Below, one piece after another: positions 55,031 through 62,980 of a DNA stretch of 64,000 bases (positions within the stretch are counted from its first letter, which is position 1; each line of letters starts with the position of its first letter). The stretch comes from Candidatus Heimdallarchaeota archaeon LC_3. GTDB taxonomy: Archaea; Asgardarchaeota; Heimdallarchaeia; Hodarchaeales; LC-3. The notes beneath the pieces are model-generated. The model searched no databases, had not been told where the DNA came from, and was given only the letters and a program-made list of their open reading frames with translations. The stretch is from positions 1 through 64,000 of the forward strand of contig MDVS01000117.1 in the NCBI GenBank assembly GCA_001940645.1, given 5' to 3'. Made by a program: the position numbers and the translations under genes.

Positions 55031-55663
55031 ATGATACAACTTTCACAAGATGATTTCTTGAAAACAGGAACAACAGGGCTTGCTATCAAATTCAAGAACG
55101 GAATAATAATTGCTGCCGATAAACGTGTGTCAGGTAGTTATGTTGTTAAAAAAGACTTTGATAAAATTCATATGTTAAACAAAACAATAGGAATGGCTAT
55201 ATCTGGATTAGTTTCTGATGCTATGAGTTTGGTAGATGTTATGAGAGCTGAACTACAATTATATGAATATGATAATGGTGTAGAGCCCTCAGTTAAAACA
55301 GCTGCTAAATTATTAGGAGTAATCTGTCATTCAAGTTATAGAAGTATGCAATTTTATTGGGTTCAGCTGATATGTGGTGGTGTAGATGATTTAGGGGGTC
55401 ATCTTTACAACATTGATCCCAGTGGTGCTGTTTCAGAGGATGATTACATGGTTATTGGTAGTGGATCATTATTTGCATTATCCAAGCTCGAAGACAGTTG
55501 GAAAGAAGGATTAAACAAAGAAGAAGCTGTAGCACTAGCTAAACAAGCGCTTAAATTAGCTATTAGCAGAGATCTATATACAGGTGATGGTATGGATTTC
55601 TATATTATTACTAAAGACGGGTTAGAACATAAAGTCGTCAAATTAATGGAAACCGAGGTATAA
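55031..55663 (+). CDS. psmB2: Proteasome beta subunit, copy 2
   Basis: The product (210 residues) again has a propeptide ending in KTG before the mature TTGLAIKFKNG. Asp17 is in AADKR and the catalytic Lys lies before IHML. It is about 60-70% like copy 1 by eye, with the same SGLVSDAMSLVDVM and IDPSGAVSEDDYMVIGSGS segments, but differs throughout in surface residues. A GAGG site precedes the ATG. Both copies look catalytically able. It ends three bases before the next alpha gene. Confidence 0.94.
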   Translation: MIQLSQDDFLKTGTTGLAIKFKNGIIIAADKRVSGSYVVKKDFDKIHMLNKTIGMAISGLVSDAMSLVDVMRAELQLYEYDNGVEPSVKTAAKLLGVICHSSYRSMQFYWVQLICGGVDDLGGHLYNIDPSGAVSEDDYMVIGSGSLFALSKLEDSWKEGLNKEEAVALAKQALKLAISRDLYTGDGMDFYIITKDGLEHKVVKLMETEV

Positions 55664-55666
55664 ACA

Positions 55667-56332
55667 ATGATGGATAATCGAATACCATACGATAAAGCTG
55701 CAACCATTTGGTCTCCTGACGGAGAATTGGTCCAATTAAGTTATGCTCGAAGGGCAACTGAAAGAGGTCTTCCAGGTGTAGCATTAATACTAAATGATAA
55801 AGAAATTTTATTGGCTGCAAAAATCAAAATAGATTCACTTATAGAAGCACCTTCTAAAGTTAAAAGCGTTGATGAAAATATGTATATGCTAGCTTCAGGG
55901 TTAAGTTCAGATTCCAATTTACTTCTTGTCCAAGCAAGATATATGGCTCAAAATCATAAATTAGTTTATGGAGAGCGAATCAGTCCCTATGGGTTAACCA
56001 AAAAGATTGGCTCGCTACTGTCAGAAGTTACCATGCAGGGTGGTTTGCGTGTATTTGGAGCGAGTTTAATCATGGCAGGATTTACACCTTATGAAAAGAA
56101 ACCAGAAGTATACTTCTTAGACAATGGAGGATCGTTCTTTTCAGCTAAAGCATATGCAACGGGGCAAGATCAAGATAAAATAATTAGCTACTTCCGTGAA
56201 CACTATAATAGCCCAATTTCAGAAGATGGGGCCAAAAGATTAGTATTGGATGCAATAAACGCAAGTGTTAGTGATCCAACAAAGAAAATCGAAGAAAAAG
56301 ATCTGGAATTTATGAAAATAAGTGCAAACTAA
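55667..56332 (+). CDS. psmA2: Proteasome alpha subunit, copy 2
   Basis: The product (221 residues) has the same length and layout as copy 1: IPYDKAATIWSPDGELVQL, SGLSSDSNLLLVQARYMAQ and MQGGLRVFGASLIMAGF. Sequence differences are spread along the protein. A GAGGT motif lies upstream of the ATG. Copy 2 alpha follows copy 2 beta, so each beta has its own alpha. Whether the two pairs make separate particles or mixed rings cannot be told from the sequence. Confidence 0.93.
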   Translation: MMDNRIPYDKAATIWSPDGELVQLSYARRATERGLPGVALILNDKEILLAAKIKIDSLIEAPSKVKSVDENMYMLASGLSSDSNLLLVQARYMAQNHKLVYGERISPYGLTKKIGSLLSEVTMQGGLRVFGASLIMAGFTPYEKKPEVYFLDNGGSFFSAKAYATGQDQDKIISYFREHYNSPISEDGAKRLVLDAINASVSDPTKKIEEKDLEFMKISAN

Positions 56333-56370
56333 GTCCAAATAAGACTTTAATTTTCTCTAAATTTCTATTA

Positions 56371-56379
56371 TTTTTTTTT
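56371..56379 (+). terminator. Poly-T tract after the proteasome cluster
   Basis: Nine T in a row, 38 bases after the last alpha gene, on the sense strand. It fits an archaeal U-tract terminator for the four-gene transcript. Confidence 0.45.
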
Positions 56380-56416
56380 CCACTTTAATCTATCCAGTTA
56401 TGATTAACCAATAATA

Positions 56417-56737
56417 TTAGACAAGCATATATTCATCTAATATTCCAATAATTTTTTCTGCTTGTTCCCTATTCATAGTAATATTAATTTTTTTCATAAA
56501 ATTCTTTCTTTCACCAATTATCTTCTTAAACAAACGAAATTGATAAGCATCGATATAAAAATTACCGTCTTCAAATCTGTAATCATTAATAAGACGAAAC
56601 CAGAGAATGAGAGGTTCGTTAAAAGAAGTTTTTGATCCCATCATAAACCGTAAGTTTGTAATGATAATTTTACTAAAATCATTTATTGAAACATCTAAAA
56701 GAATTTTCTCATCTGGACGAAAATCCAATAAAATCAC
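56417..56737 (-). CDS. Unrecognised 106-residue protein
   Basis: The sequence has strands and helices mixed (ILLDFRPDEKILLDVSINDFS, then FYIDAYQFRLFKK) and no known motif. The end is basic and then an amphipathic helix with INITMNREQAEKIIG. It may be a small lineage-specific protein. It converges on the proteasome cluster and starts close to a tRNA-Phe on the other side. Open frame and codon use support a gene, but I cannot say more. Confidence 0.55.
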   Translation of the reverse strand: MILLDFRPDEKILLDVSINDFSKIIITNLRFMMGSKTSFNEPLILWFRLINDYRFEDGNFYIDAYQFRLFKKIIGERKNFMKKINITMNREQAEKIIGILDEYMLV

Positions 56738-56969
56738 CTTTAAAGAGGGAATATAAATAACCTATTTGAGGTGTCAATTTAAACTTTTCAAAAACGGAAA
56801 AACATCCAAACAAGACTAAGTAAGAAGAATAAAGTTAATTTACCCAGATTATTTTTGTTAGTAAAAGTCTAAAAAACATAAAAAGAAATCATACAAACAT
56901 ACTAACATATTAAAATTAATCAAACAAGTGTAAAATATCCCTAAAAATAAGAAAATACATAATATATAA

Positions 56970-57046
56970 GCCGGCCTAGCTCAGTTAGGGAGAGCGCGTG
57001 ACTGAAGATCATGAGGTCGCCAGTTCAATCCTGGCGGCCGGCACCA
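56970..57046 (+). tRNA. tRNA-Phe (GAA), CCA encoded
   Basis: Acceptor GCCGGCC/GGCCGGC, D stem GCTC/GAGC, anticodon stem CGTGA/TCATG with loop CTGAAGA (anticodon GAA), and T arm GCCAG-TTCAATC-CTGGC all pair, with one G-T in the anticodon stem. No intron is present. The discriminator A is followed by an encoded CCA, unlike the other tRNA genes in the window. A T-rich tract follows at once and could end the transcript. Confidence 0.95.
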
Positions 57047-57184
57047 TTTTATTTTTTTTGTTCATTTTCACTTTTAATAATTCAGGATAGAATTTATTCT
57101 AAAAATTAAGAAAAAATTCATTATTAATAATATTTTAGAGATAATTCAACAAAATAGATCAGAATTAATGAACCATTGTTAATA

Positions 57185-57379
57185 TTAATTTTTTGAGAGA
57201 ATAGCTTGATTAAATAATTCACTTATATACGAAATTAGTAAATTAGAGGCATCAGGAATAAATAGATTGGAAAAATCTATTTGAGAATTATCTTGAATTA
57301 ATAAAATTTCCGTTATCATCATTGAAAGACGATTTATTGAGACTTGTCTTTCTTCAGTCAAAAGAAGATCAGAATTCAT
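57185..57379 (-). CDS. Possible small protein, 64 residues
   Basis: A short frame with alternating hydrophobic residues, including SINRLSMMITEILLIQ and SNLLISYISELFNQ, suggesting two amphipathic helices. No family is recognised. The frame starts with a good ATG but I see no strong ribosome-binding site. It may be real or a chance frame in A+T-rich DNA. Confidence 0.4.
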   Translation of the reverse strand: MNSDLLLTEERQVSINRLSMMITEILLIQDNSQIDFSNLFIPDASNLLISYISELFNQAILSKN

Positions 57380-57714
57380 TGCTTTACCTGATTTATTAAG
57401 TTAAAAACGCATTAAAAAGAGTTAGAAAATACGTAACCAAAAACCTAATTTGGTAACTACATATTTTTACCCCATCAAATTGTAAAAGCTGCTAATAAAG
57501 AAAAATTTGCATAATGTTTAATGATATTAATAAAAAACTAGAATTATGATATGTTTTTATTATCATAATGAAGTAAATTAATTTTTCTTGGAAATAGATA
57601 TTAATTATCTAATTTTTTGATGATATCGATTTTATTATTTCCTGAATTAAGTAAGATTCTGTCATTTTTCTCCCTATAAAAGCATAAAACCAAGAAAAAG
57701 AGAAAAATAAAATA
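57380..57714. other. Gene-free spacer
   Basis: About 335 A+T-rich bases between a small reading frame and tRNA-Ser. A TGATGA followed by a CTGA at 57619-57644 is too short and unsupported to be a C/D RNA. Nothing else is visible. Confidence 0.5.
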
Positions 57715-57797
57715 CGCCGGGGGTGAGATTTGAACTCACGAGGTGAAGCACCAGTAGCTTTCAAGGCTACCGCCATACCGGGCTAAGCGACCCCGGC
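57715..57797 (-). tRNA. tRNA-Ser (UGA)
   Basis: On the minus strand: acceptor GCCGGGG/CCCCGGC, anticodon stem GTAGC/GCTAC with loop CTTGAAA (anticodon TGA), and T arm GTGAG-TTCAAAT-CTCAC. A long variable arm (TGGTGCTTCACCTC) is typical of serine tRNAs. No intron and no encoded CCA. Confidence 0.95.
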
Positions 57798-58072
57798 TAA
57801 TTATATTTTAATTTATATTCGATAAGTTATGATGAAAAATACTTTTTTTGTGTGATTCAATGATTAAATATTATCTATTCGATTGATTATACACATATCA
57901 CATTTTTAATATGGGATTAAATTCGTAACGACAACAAAACAATTAATCCTTAGAGTCTATCAAAGAGTACGAGTAGTATTTTTTTTAATCAGTATCAATA
58001 TTTCTAAATTTAGTTCATATCAAGCCAGATATGGAAAAAAACTTGTCAAAGTGTAAGTATATTTAATACTAA

Positions 58073-58173
58073 GCTCCGATAGTGTAGTCCGGTCAAAGAT
58101 GTCTTACAAACGACTCGACAAAGCATTCGGGCCTTTCGAGTCCGCTACCCGGGTTCAAATCCCGGTCGGAGCA
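58073..58173 (+). tRNA. tRNA-Glu (UUC) with intron in the D-arm region
   Basis: Acceptor GCTCCGA/TCGGAGC and T arm CCGGG-TTCAAAT-CCCGG pair fully. Anticodon stem CGGGC/GTCCG holds loop CTTTCGA, giving anticodon TTC. Upstream, GTGT-AGTCCGGTCAAA is followed by 25 extra bases before GCAT, which completes the D stem. The repeat CAAAG flanks the extra bases, so the exact edges are ambiguous by a few bases. Removing 25 bases gives a 76-base tRNA. The intron lies near position 21/22, an unusual site. Confidence 0.8.
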
Positions 58174-58313
58174 TTATATTTTTCTTTTAGGTTTGGTTGT
58201 TTTCAGTTACGTAAATTTAAAGCAATGTTAAATCTTGAAGAAAATGTCTCATTAACTTAGTATAGATAATCAGGGACATTAAAAATAAAAATAATTAATC
58301 TGGTGGACATTTA

Positions 58314-58547
58314 TTGACAAAAGGAACACCCTCATTTGGTAGACATTCTGGTAAAAAGACTCACATTCCTTGTCGTAGGTGTGGGTATCGAAGCTACCAT
58401 GTTAGAAAAAAACGATGCGCACAATGTGGATACCCTGATGCACGTATGCGTAAATACAGATGGACTAACAAATTACCTCTTCACAAGGCTCGAAAGCCCC
58501 AACGAAGTCCTGGAATGAGAAGAAAAGCATTGATAAAGAATCAATAA
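58314..58547 (+). CDS. rpl37e: Large-subunit ribosomal protein eL37
   Basis: eL37 (77 residues) is a small zinc-binding ribosomal protein. The zinc motif is CRRCGYRSYHVRKKRCAQCG and the rest is basic (YRWTNKLPLHKARKPQRS). It is slightly longer than usual at the C terminus. The start is a TTG directly before TKGTPSFGRHSGKKTHIPC, the standard N terminus; a GGTGG motif lies upstream. Confidence 0.95.
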   Translation: MTKGTPSFGRHSGKKTHIPCRRCGYRSYHVRKKRCAQCGYPDARMRKYRWTNKLPLHKARKPQRSPGMRRKALIKNQ

Positions 58548-58664
58548 TTTTAATGGATTGTAATCTAACATTTATGTTAGAAAATTTTTTAAATTTTACT
58601 GCACCTTCTTCTCTTATCCATAATTTTAATGGATATATAAAATTCAAATTGATTTCGAATAGTC

Positions 58665-59036
58665 ATGACTCCTCGTTCAAGGAAAAAGTTCTTTATTAAT
58701 CGAAAACTAATTAATACGAGAAAAAGGCATGCCCTTAATCAAATGTATAATCTTGCTGGCTTAGCTCGCGAACCTCGTTTTTACAAATGGCGTAATAGAT
58801 ATGCTAAGCTGATTAGACTAATTGGTATGAAGGCCCAACAGTCTATTCCTAAAGATCTTAAAACTAAGTTTTGTCGTTCTTGTAATACCTGGTTCACACT
58901 TGATCCCAATCCTACAGTCCGTATCAGAACTCGTTCAAAACCTGTTCCTCATTTAATTTATACGTGCTTGAATTGTGGAAAAATACGACGTATAAATTTT
59001 CCAAAAAAAAAAAAGGATTTAGAAATCTCCATTTGA
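58665..59036 (+). CDS. rnp4: RNase P protein component 4 (Rpp21/Rpr2)
   Basis: The product (123 residues) has a helical N-terminal half and a zinc ribbon formed by CRSC and CLNC, 36 residues apart (FCRSCNTWFTLDPNPTVRIR, then TCLNCGKIRRI). This matches archaeal Rpp21, which pairs with Rpp29 in RNase P. It follows eL37 on the same strand. With Pop5 and Rpp30 at 19659-20782, three of the four core archaeal RNase P proteins are in the window. Confidence 0.9.
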   Translation: MTPRSRKKFFINRKLINTRKRHALNQMYNLAGLAREPRFYKWRNRYAKLIRLIGMKAQQSIPKDLKTKFCRSCNTWFTLDPNPTVRIRTRSKPVPHLIYTCLNCGKIRRINFPKKKKDLEISI

Positions 59037-59121
59037 ATTGGCGTCTAAATAACAATTTTGTTATAGGGAATTTTTAAAAGACTTATAAAATATTATTCAG
59101 GGAGTAATATACTTATTGAGT

Positions 59122-59322
59122 TCAATTTATACTCTTTTTTGGCTTATTCCATTTTATTCCATAACTTTTACATGCATCTTCAATTAAATCAAAACTTACT
59201 TCTATAAAATCCATTTCATGCAGGCAATATTCGCAACCGCTATGAATTTGATCTAAAATATTGGTTACATCTGTTGAAATATCACTTTTCTGAACTTTTT
59301 TTTCGTTATACATTTTTCCCAA
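59122..59322 (-). CDS. Possible small CxxC protein, 66 residues
   Basis: The frame contains HSGCEYCLHEMDF, with a CxxC that could bind metal, and an acidic helix (EVSFDLIEDACKSYG). No family is recognised. It lies between rnp4 and a dehydrogenase gene on the opposite strand. It may be real but evidence is thin. Confidence 0.4.
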   Translation of the reverse strand: MGKMYNEKKVQKSDISTDVTNILDQIHSGCEYCLHEMDFIEVSFDLIEDACKSYGIKWNKPKKSIN

Positions 59323-59457
59323 ATTATTCTTTTCCTTATCTAAAATAACTTAGTGAATACATATGTAATTTTGGATTTTTCTAATAATCAAATATATATT
59401 AAATTTTCTTTATTGAGTTTTTAATTAGCTTTTAAAGATATAGGAGATTAAAATTAA

Positions 59458-60285
59458 TTGTCAGCTAATAATAAAATAGTTAAAAGGTTTTTAGACAAAA
59501 TCGTTGTTATTACAGGAGGAAATAGAGGTATTGGAAAGGAAATTGCTATTAAATTGTCAAAATTAGGAGTGAAAGTTGTCGTTACAGCTACTAATGAAGA
59601 AAAAATTAATGAAACAGTTTTAGAAATAAAAAATAGTGGTGGAAAAGCATTTGGATATTTATGTGATGTTTCAAATCCAGATTCTGTTAATAGAATTTTT
59701 AAGAAAATAGATACTGAGGTCGGTTCAGTTGATTTTCTCATCAATAATGCAGGAATAGGAGGTATTGGTGGTTCTTTATGGACGATTGACCAAGAGAATT
59801 GGTGGAAGGTTTTAGAAGTTAATCTTCGGGGACCTATGTTATGTACTCAAGCTGTATTAACGAATATGATAGCAAATAAATCAGGAACAATAATTAATAT
59901 GGGTAGTTATGCAGGGATAAGACCGCTACCATATGCTTCAAGTTATTCTGTAAGTAAAGCTGCACTTATTAGGTTTAGCGACTCAATTGCAGAATCTGTA
60001 AAAGAATATGGAATAAACGTGTTTACCGTGAGTCCAGGATTAGTTTTAACGGATATGACTAAGGATGTTCAAGTTTTCAAAGATCTTCCAGATGAGGCAT
60101 GGAGTTCAATTGAAAAAATTTCAGAACTGGTTGTACAATTATTATTAAAAGATGTTTCTTCCTTAACCGGCCGTTTCATTCATGTAAATCAGGAGTTAGA
60201 TGGTCTTATTCAAAAATCAGATAAAATCCAAAAGGAGGGTCTTTATACTCTTCGACTCGCTGGATTAGATGGATTAATAGAATAA
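59458..60285 (+). CDS. Short-chain dehydrogenase/reductase
   Basis: The product (275 residues) has the NAD(P)-binding TGGNRGIG (19-26), NNAG in FLINNAGIGG and the catalytic Ser149, Tyr162 and Lys166 (SSYSVSKAALIRF). The substrate is unknown. The start is a TTG just upstream of the first beta strand; AGGAG lies a few bases before it. The region after the active site includes PGLVLTDM, the usual substrate loop. It stands alone. Confidence 0.92.
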   Translation: MSANNKIVKRFLDKIVVITGGNRGIGKEIAIKLSKLGVKVVVTATNEEKINETVLEIKNSGGKAFGYLCDVSNPDSVNRIFKKIDTEVGSVDFLINNAGIGGIGGSLWTIDQENWWKVLEVNLRGPMLCTQAVLTNMIANKSGTIINMGSYAGIRPLPYASSYSVSKAALIRFSDSIAESVKEYGINVFTVSPGLVLTDMTKDVQVFKDLPDEAWSSIEKISELVVQLLLKDVSSLTGRFIHVNQELDGLIQKSDKIQKEGLYTLRLAGLDGLIE

Positions 60286-60516
60286 TTCGAAAGAATTTGC
60301 TTCGATTCCTGTCGAGATTAGGATGACCTGATTAATGGTTTACCATGAATTTTGAATTCTCTTTTCTATTTTAACATGCTTAAAAAAGGTTTTAAGTTCA
60401 AAATTACTTGAAACTGAAAATAATAATGAAAGCAGGAGAAAATAGTTTTGAATCTTGAATAAGGATATATTCATTATTTTATCGGATCGTGGATTATCCA
60501 AGTTCTATCAATTTTT

Positions 60517-61587
60517 TTGTATATTTTACACCATTTTCATGATTTAAGATTGATGATCACATTAAAATGGTATAATCCAGGTTTTTATTTAATAAATCTA
60601 ATTCAGAATGGATTTATATTTGATTTCTCCATAAGAAATATATTTAGATTTTTTGAAGCTTTTATGATTCCCTTATCTGTAGGGACATTTTTAGCGCTGA
60701 TTCATACACCATTATTTGTATTTGTTTTTATGAAAATACCAGTAAAACCGCTGAAAATCCTATCACCAAACTCAATTCGAATATGGTTATTTTTACCTTT
60801 AACAATAATTTTAAGCCCTTACTCTATATTTCTCTTCCAATCATTATTCTGGCACTTTAGAAAAAGGCAATTTTACAAATGGGCAATCTTATTTTTGATT
60901 ATAGTAACAGCACAACAATTGATTTTAATATTTCTTTGGTCTAAAGAGGAGAATCAAACTTTACAAAGAATCACAACGAAATTTCTTAAAATATGGTCAG
61001 GATTATTTGTTTATATTCCTGTTATTACAGGAATCCTTTGGTCTATGGTTTCTTTAACTATATTATATTTAATTATCTTTTTATTTATCGATCCATCTTG
61101 GTTAATAGAGTGGTTTTTATCAGGTTCAATTACTCATCCAGATTTACCTAGGAGCTGGATGTATAGCTATATATCAATATACGATGTTCGGGAAAAAATT
61201 GTTATAATAGAAATAATGATTTTTAGTTTAGGTTTACTAATTTTCTTGGGATCTTTTATTCAGTTAGTAAAAAATTTGAAAAAGGAAAATAAACTTTATT
61301 GAGGAGGTTTTTACACTTATAGCAGACATCCTCAGAATTTAGGAATTATATTAATGTCATTTCCGTTAGTTATATATGTTCCTGGATATAACGATTTAGG
61401 AATTCGCGTGGGTGATCTAATTTCTTTGTTAATGTTAGTAACATTACTGATTTGTTTTTCAGATATCGAAGATAGAAGGTTGAGAAAGAAATTTCCAGAA
61501 TCATTCCAAGATTATTATGAAAACACTGGATTTTTCAGCCCAAAAATAATTAATTTGAAAATTTCAGATAGATTCTCTCTATTTTAG
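60517..61587 (+). pseudogene. Membrane methyltransferase-like (ICMT-type) gene with in-frame TGA
   Basis: A 261-residue, multi-helix frame (60517-61302) ends in TGA at 61300-61302. The same frame continues at once as GGFYTYSRHPQNLGIILM and runs to 61587. The motif YSRHPQNLG is the SAM-binding hallmark of isoprenylcysteine carboxyl methyltransferase and related membrane methyltransferases; GGFY before it corresponds to the family's GxY just upstream. So the two pieces are one gene of about 356 codons cut by a stop. A nonsense mutation, sequencing error or readthrough are all possible. The start is unclear; the frame opens at 60463. Confidence 0.75.
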
Positions 61588-61688
61588 AATTACAAGTTAA
61601 GGTATCTATTATTAATAGGATTTTACTGTTTTGGATTGATTTTCTTTTATTTTTTATATTTATATTTACCTTCGACCGGATATTTTTG

Positions 61689-61750
61689 AATTTAAACAGA
61701 ATGATTATGAAACAATAGTCCGTAGGTTCTGATTATATTCTGTTTAAATT
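61689..61750. repeat. Perfect 14-base inverted repeat (hairpin)
   Basis: AATTTAAACAGAAT (61689-61702) is exactly complementary to ATTCTGTTTAAATT (61737-61750), with a 34-base loop. It lies about 100 bases after the interrupted gene and about 150 before the glutathione peroxidase gene. It could be a terminator, an attenuator or a regulator site. The rest of the 311-base gap shows nothing. Confidence 0.65.
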
Positions 61751-61897
61751 TCGAATTAGTAGTTAGAACTTTTGTTGAAGATTAAATATCCAAAATTGCC
61801 AATTATTACCGAATTACTATGTTTAATTGTAAATTAAGACTTATTTTCTTATTTGTACTGTCGATTATTATAAAAATTTTTTTTCCTTTTTTTATTT

Positions 61898-62362
61898 ATG
61901 TCACTATACGATTTTGTTATTAAAGATATTGATGGTAATGATCAAAATTTAGCTATTTTAAAAGGAAAACCCAGTTTAGTGGTGAATTTAGCTTCTAAAT
62001 GTGGATTCACACCTCAATACAAAGAATTACAACAGTTTTATGAAAAGTATGATGGGAAAGTTGAAGTTTTGGGATTTCCCTGTAATCAGTTTGGAAAGCA
62101 AGAACCAGGAACTGATGCAGAAATTAAAGAATTTGCGTGCTCTAGATTTGATGTAACTTTTAAATTATTTTCTAAAATTGATGTTAAAGGAGAAAATATA
62201 TCTCCAGTTTATAAATTTTTAAATTCTGAGGCTAAAGTTGAACCTAAGTGGAATTTTCATAAATATCTAGTAGATAAAGAGGGAAAACTGTTGGGCTCAT
62301 ATCCCTCCCAAGTTAAACCTTTAGATGAAAAAATAACCTCTGAATTAGAAAAATATCTATAA
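61898..62362 (+). CDS. Glutathione-peroxidase-family thiol peroxidase
   Basis: The product (154 residues) has a thioredoxin-like fold. The catalytic Cys35 is in NLASKCGFTPQY, with a second cysteine in FPCNQFG (62), Gln64 and the Trp118-Asn119 pair in PKWNFHKYL. These form the usual active-site set. The catalytic residue is cysteine, not selenocysteine. Most such cysteine forms use thioredoxin rather than glutathione. It is monocistronic and likely protects against peroxides, like rubrerythrin at 32933. Confidence 0.92.
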   Translation: MSLYDFVIKDIDGNDQNLAILKGKPSLVVNLASKCGFTPQYKELQQFYEKYDGKVEVLGFPCNQFGKQEPGTDAEIKEFACSRFDVTFKLFSKIDVKGENISPVYKFLNSEAKVEPKWNFHKYLVDKEGKLLGSYPSQVKPLDEKITSELEKYL

Positions 62363-62400
62363 ATTTTATCTACAATTACAATTTTTTTTTAGGAAGTTTT

Positions 62401-62901
62401 TCAATCTTCTACTAAGGAAAGAGCTCCATCATCTTTTTTCAGTTGAGTAAAATTAATATAATTTCTATTTCTACCATCAAAATCAAGACTCCCCATCTTC
62501 TTCATTTGATTCATGTTTTTATGATCCTTACTCCATAAAATAATTTCTTTAATGGGTTTTAAATAGATAAGAGGACAGCTTACATCAATAAAAAGTGAGT
62601 TATTTTTTTTCAAATCCCGTTTCCATAATAATGGATACATTCTACACATAACAGGCCGTTCTAAATATATGCTACATTTGTTATCTTTTCCTAGGAACAT
62701 ACAAGGATCATTTTTTGATGAGTAGAGATACTGATCGTTTCTATCCTTCATTTTTTTAAAAATATGACCTTTAGGAATAGAGCTTGATTTATATCTTCCT
62801 ACGAAAGGAGCTACCTCATCCCCATGAATAGTAAATCTAACTGAAACACAGCATCCACCATTAACGGAAATGCACTTGCTACAAATATCGTTTTGATCCA
62901 T
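62401..62901 (-). CDS. YkgJ-type cysteine-cluster protein
   Basis: The product (166 residues) has the cysteine pattern of the YkgJ family: CSKC and GGCC near the start, DPCMFLG, CSIYLERPVMCRMYPLLW and a late Cys in DVSCPLI. These residues bind a metal or iron-sulfur cluster. The role is unknown. It converges with the glutathione peroxidase gene. Confidence 0.85.
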   Translation of the reverse strand: MDQNDICSKCISVNGGCCVSVRFTIHGDEVAPFVGRYKSSSIPKGHIFKKMKDRNDQYLYSSKNDPCMFLGKDNKCSIYLERPVMCRMYPLLWKRDLKKNNSLFIDVSCPLIYLKPIKEIILWSKDHKNMNQMKKMGSLDFDGRNRNYINFTQLKKDDGALSLVED

Positions 62902-62980
62902 AAATATGTTATTATAATGTTTATTTTAAAACTAACACATTGTTAAAATTATTTTGTGAATAAATAACATAAACATTTCT

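Noticed and set aside
57614..57645. TGATGA and CTGA motifs 20 bases apart, a possible box C/D RNA
   Set aside because: The C box lacks the preceding purine, there is no closing stem, no second box pair and no recognisable rRNA match. In this A+T-rich spacer it is likely chance.
61898..62362. Glutathione peroxidase as a possible selenoprotein
   Set aside because: The catalytic codon is TGT (cysteine), so no recoding is needed.
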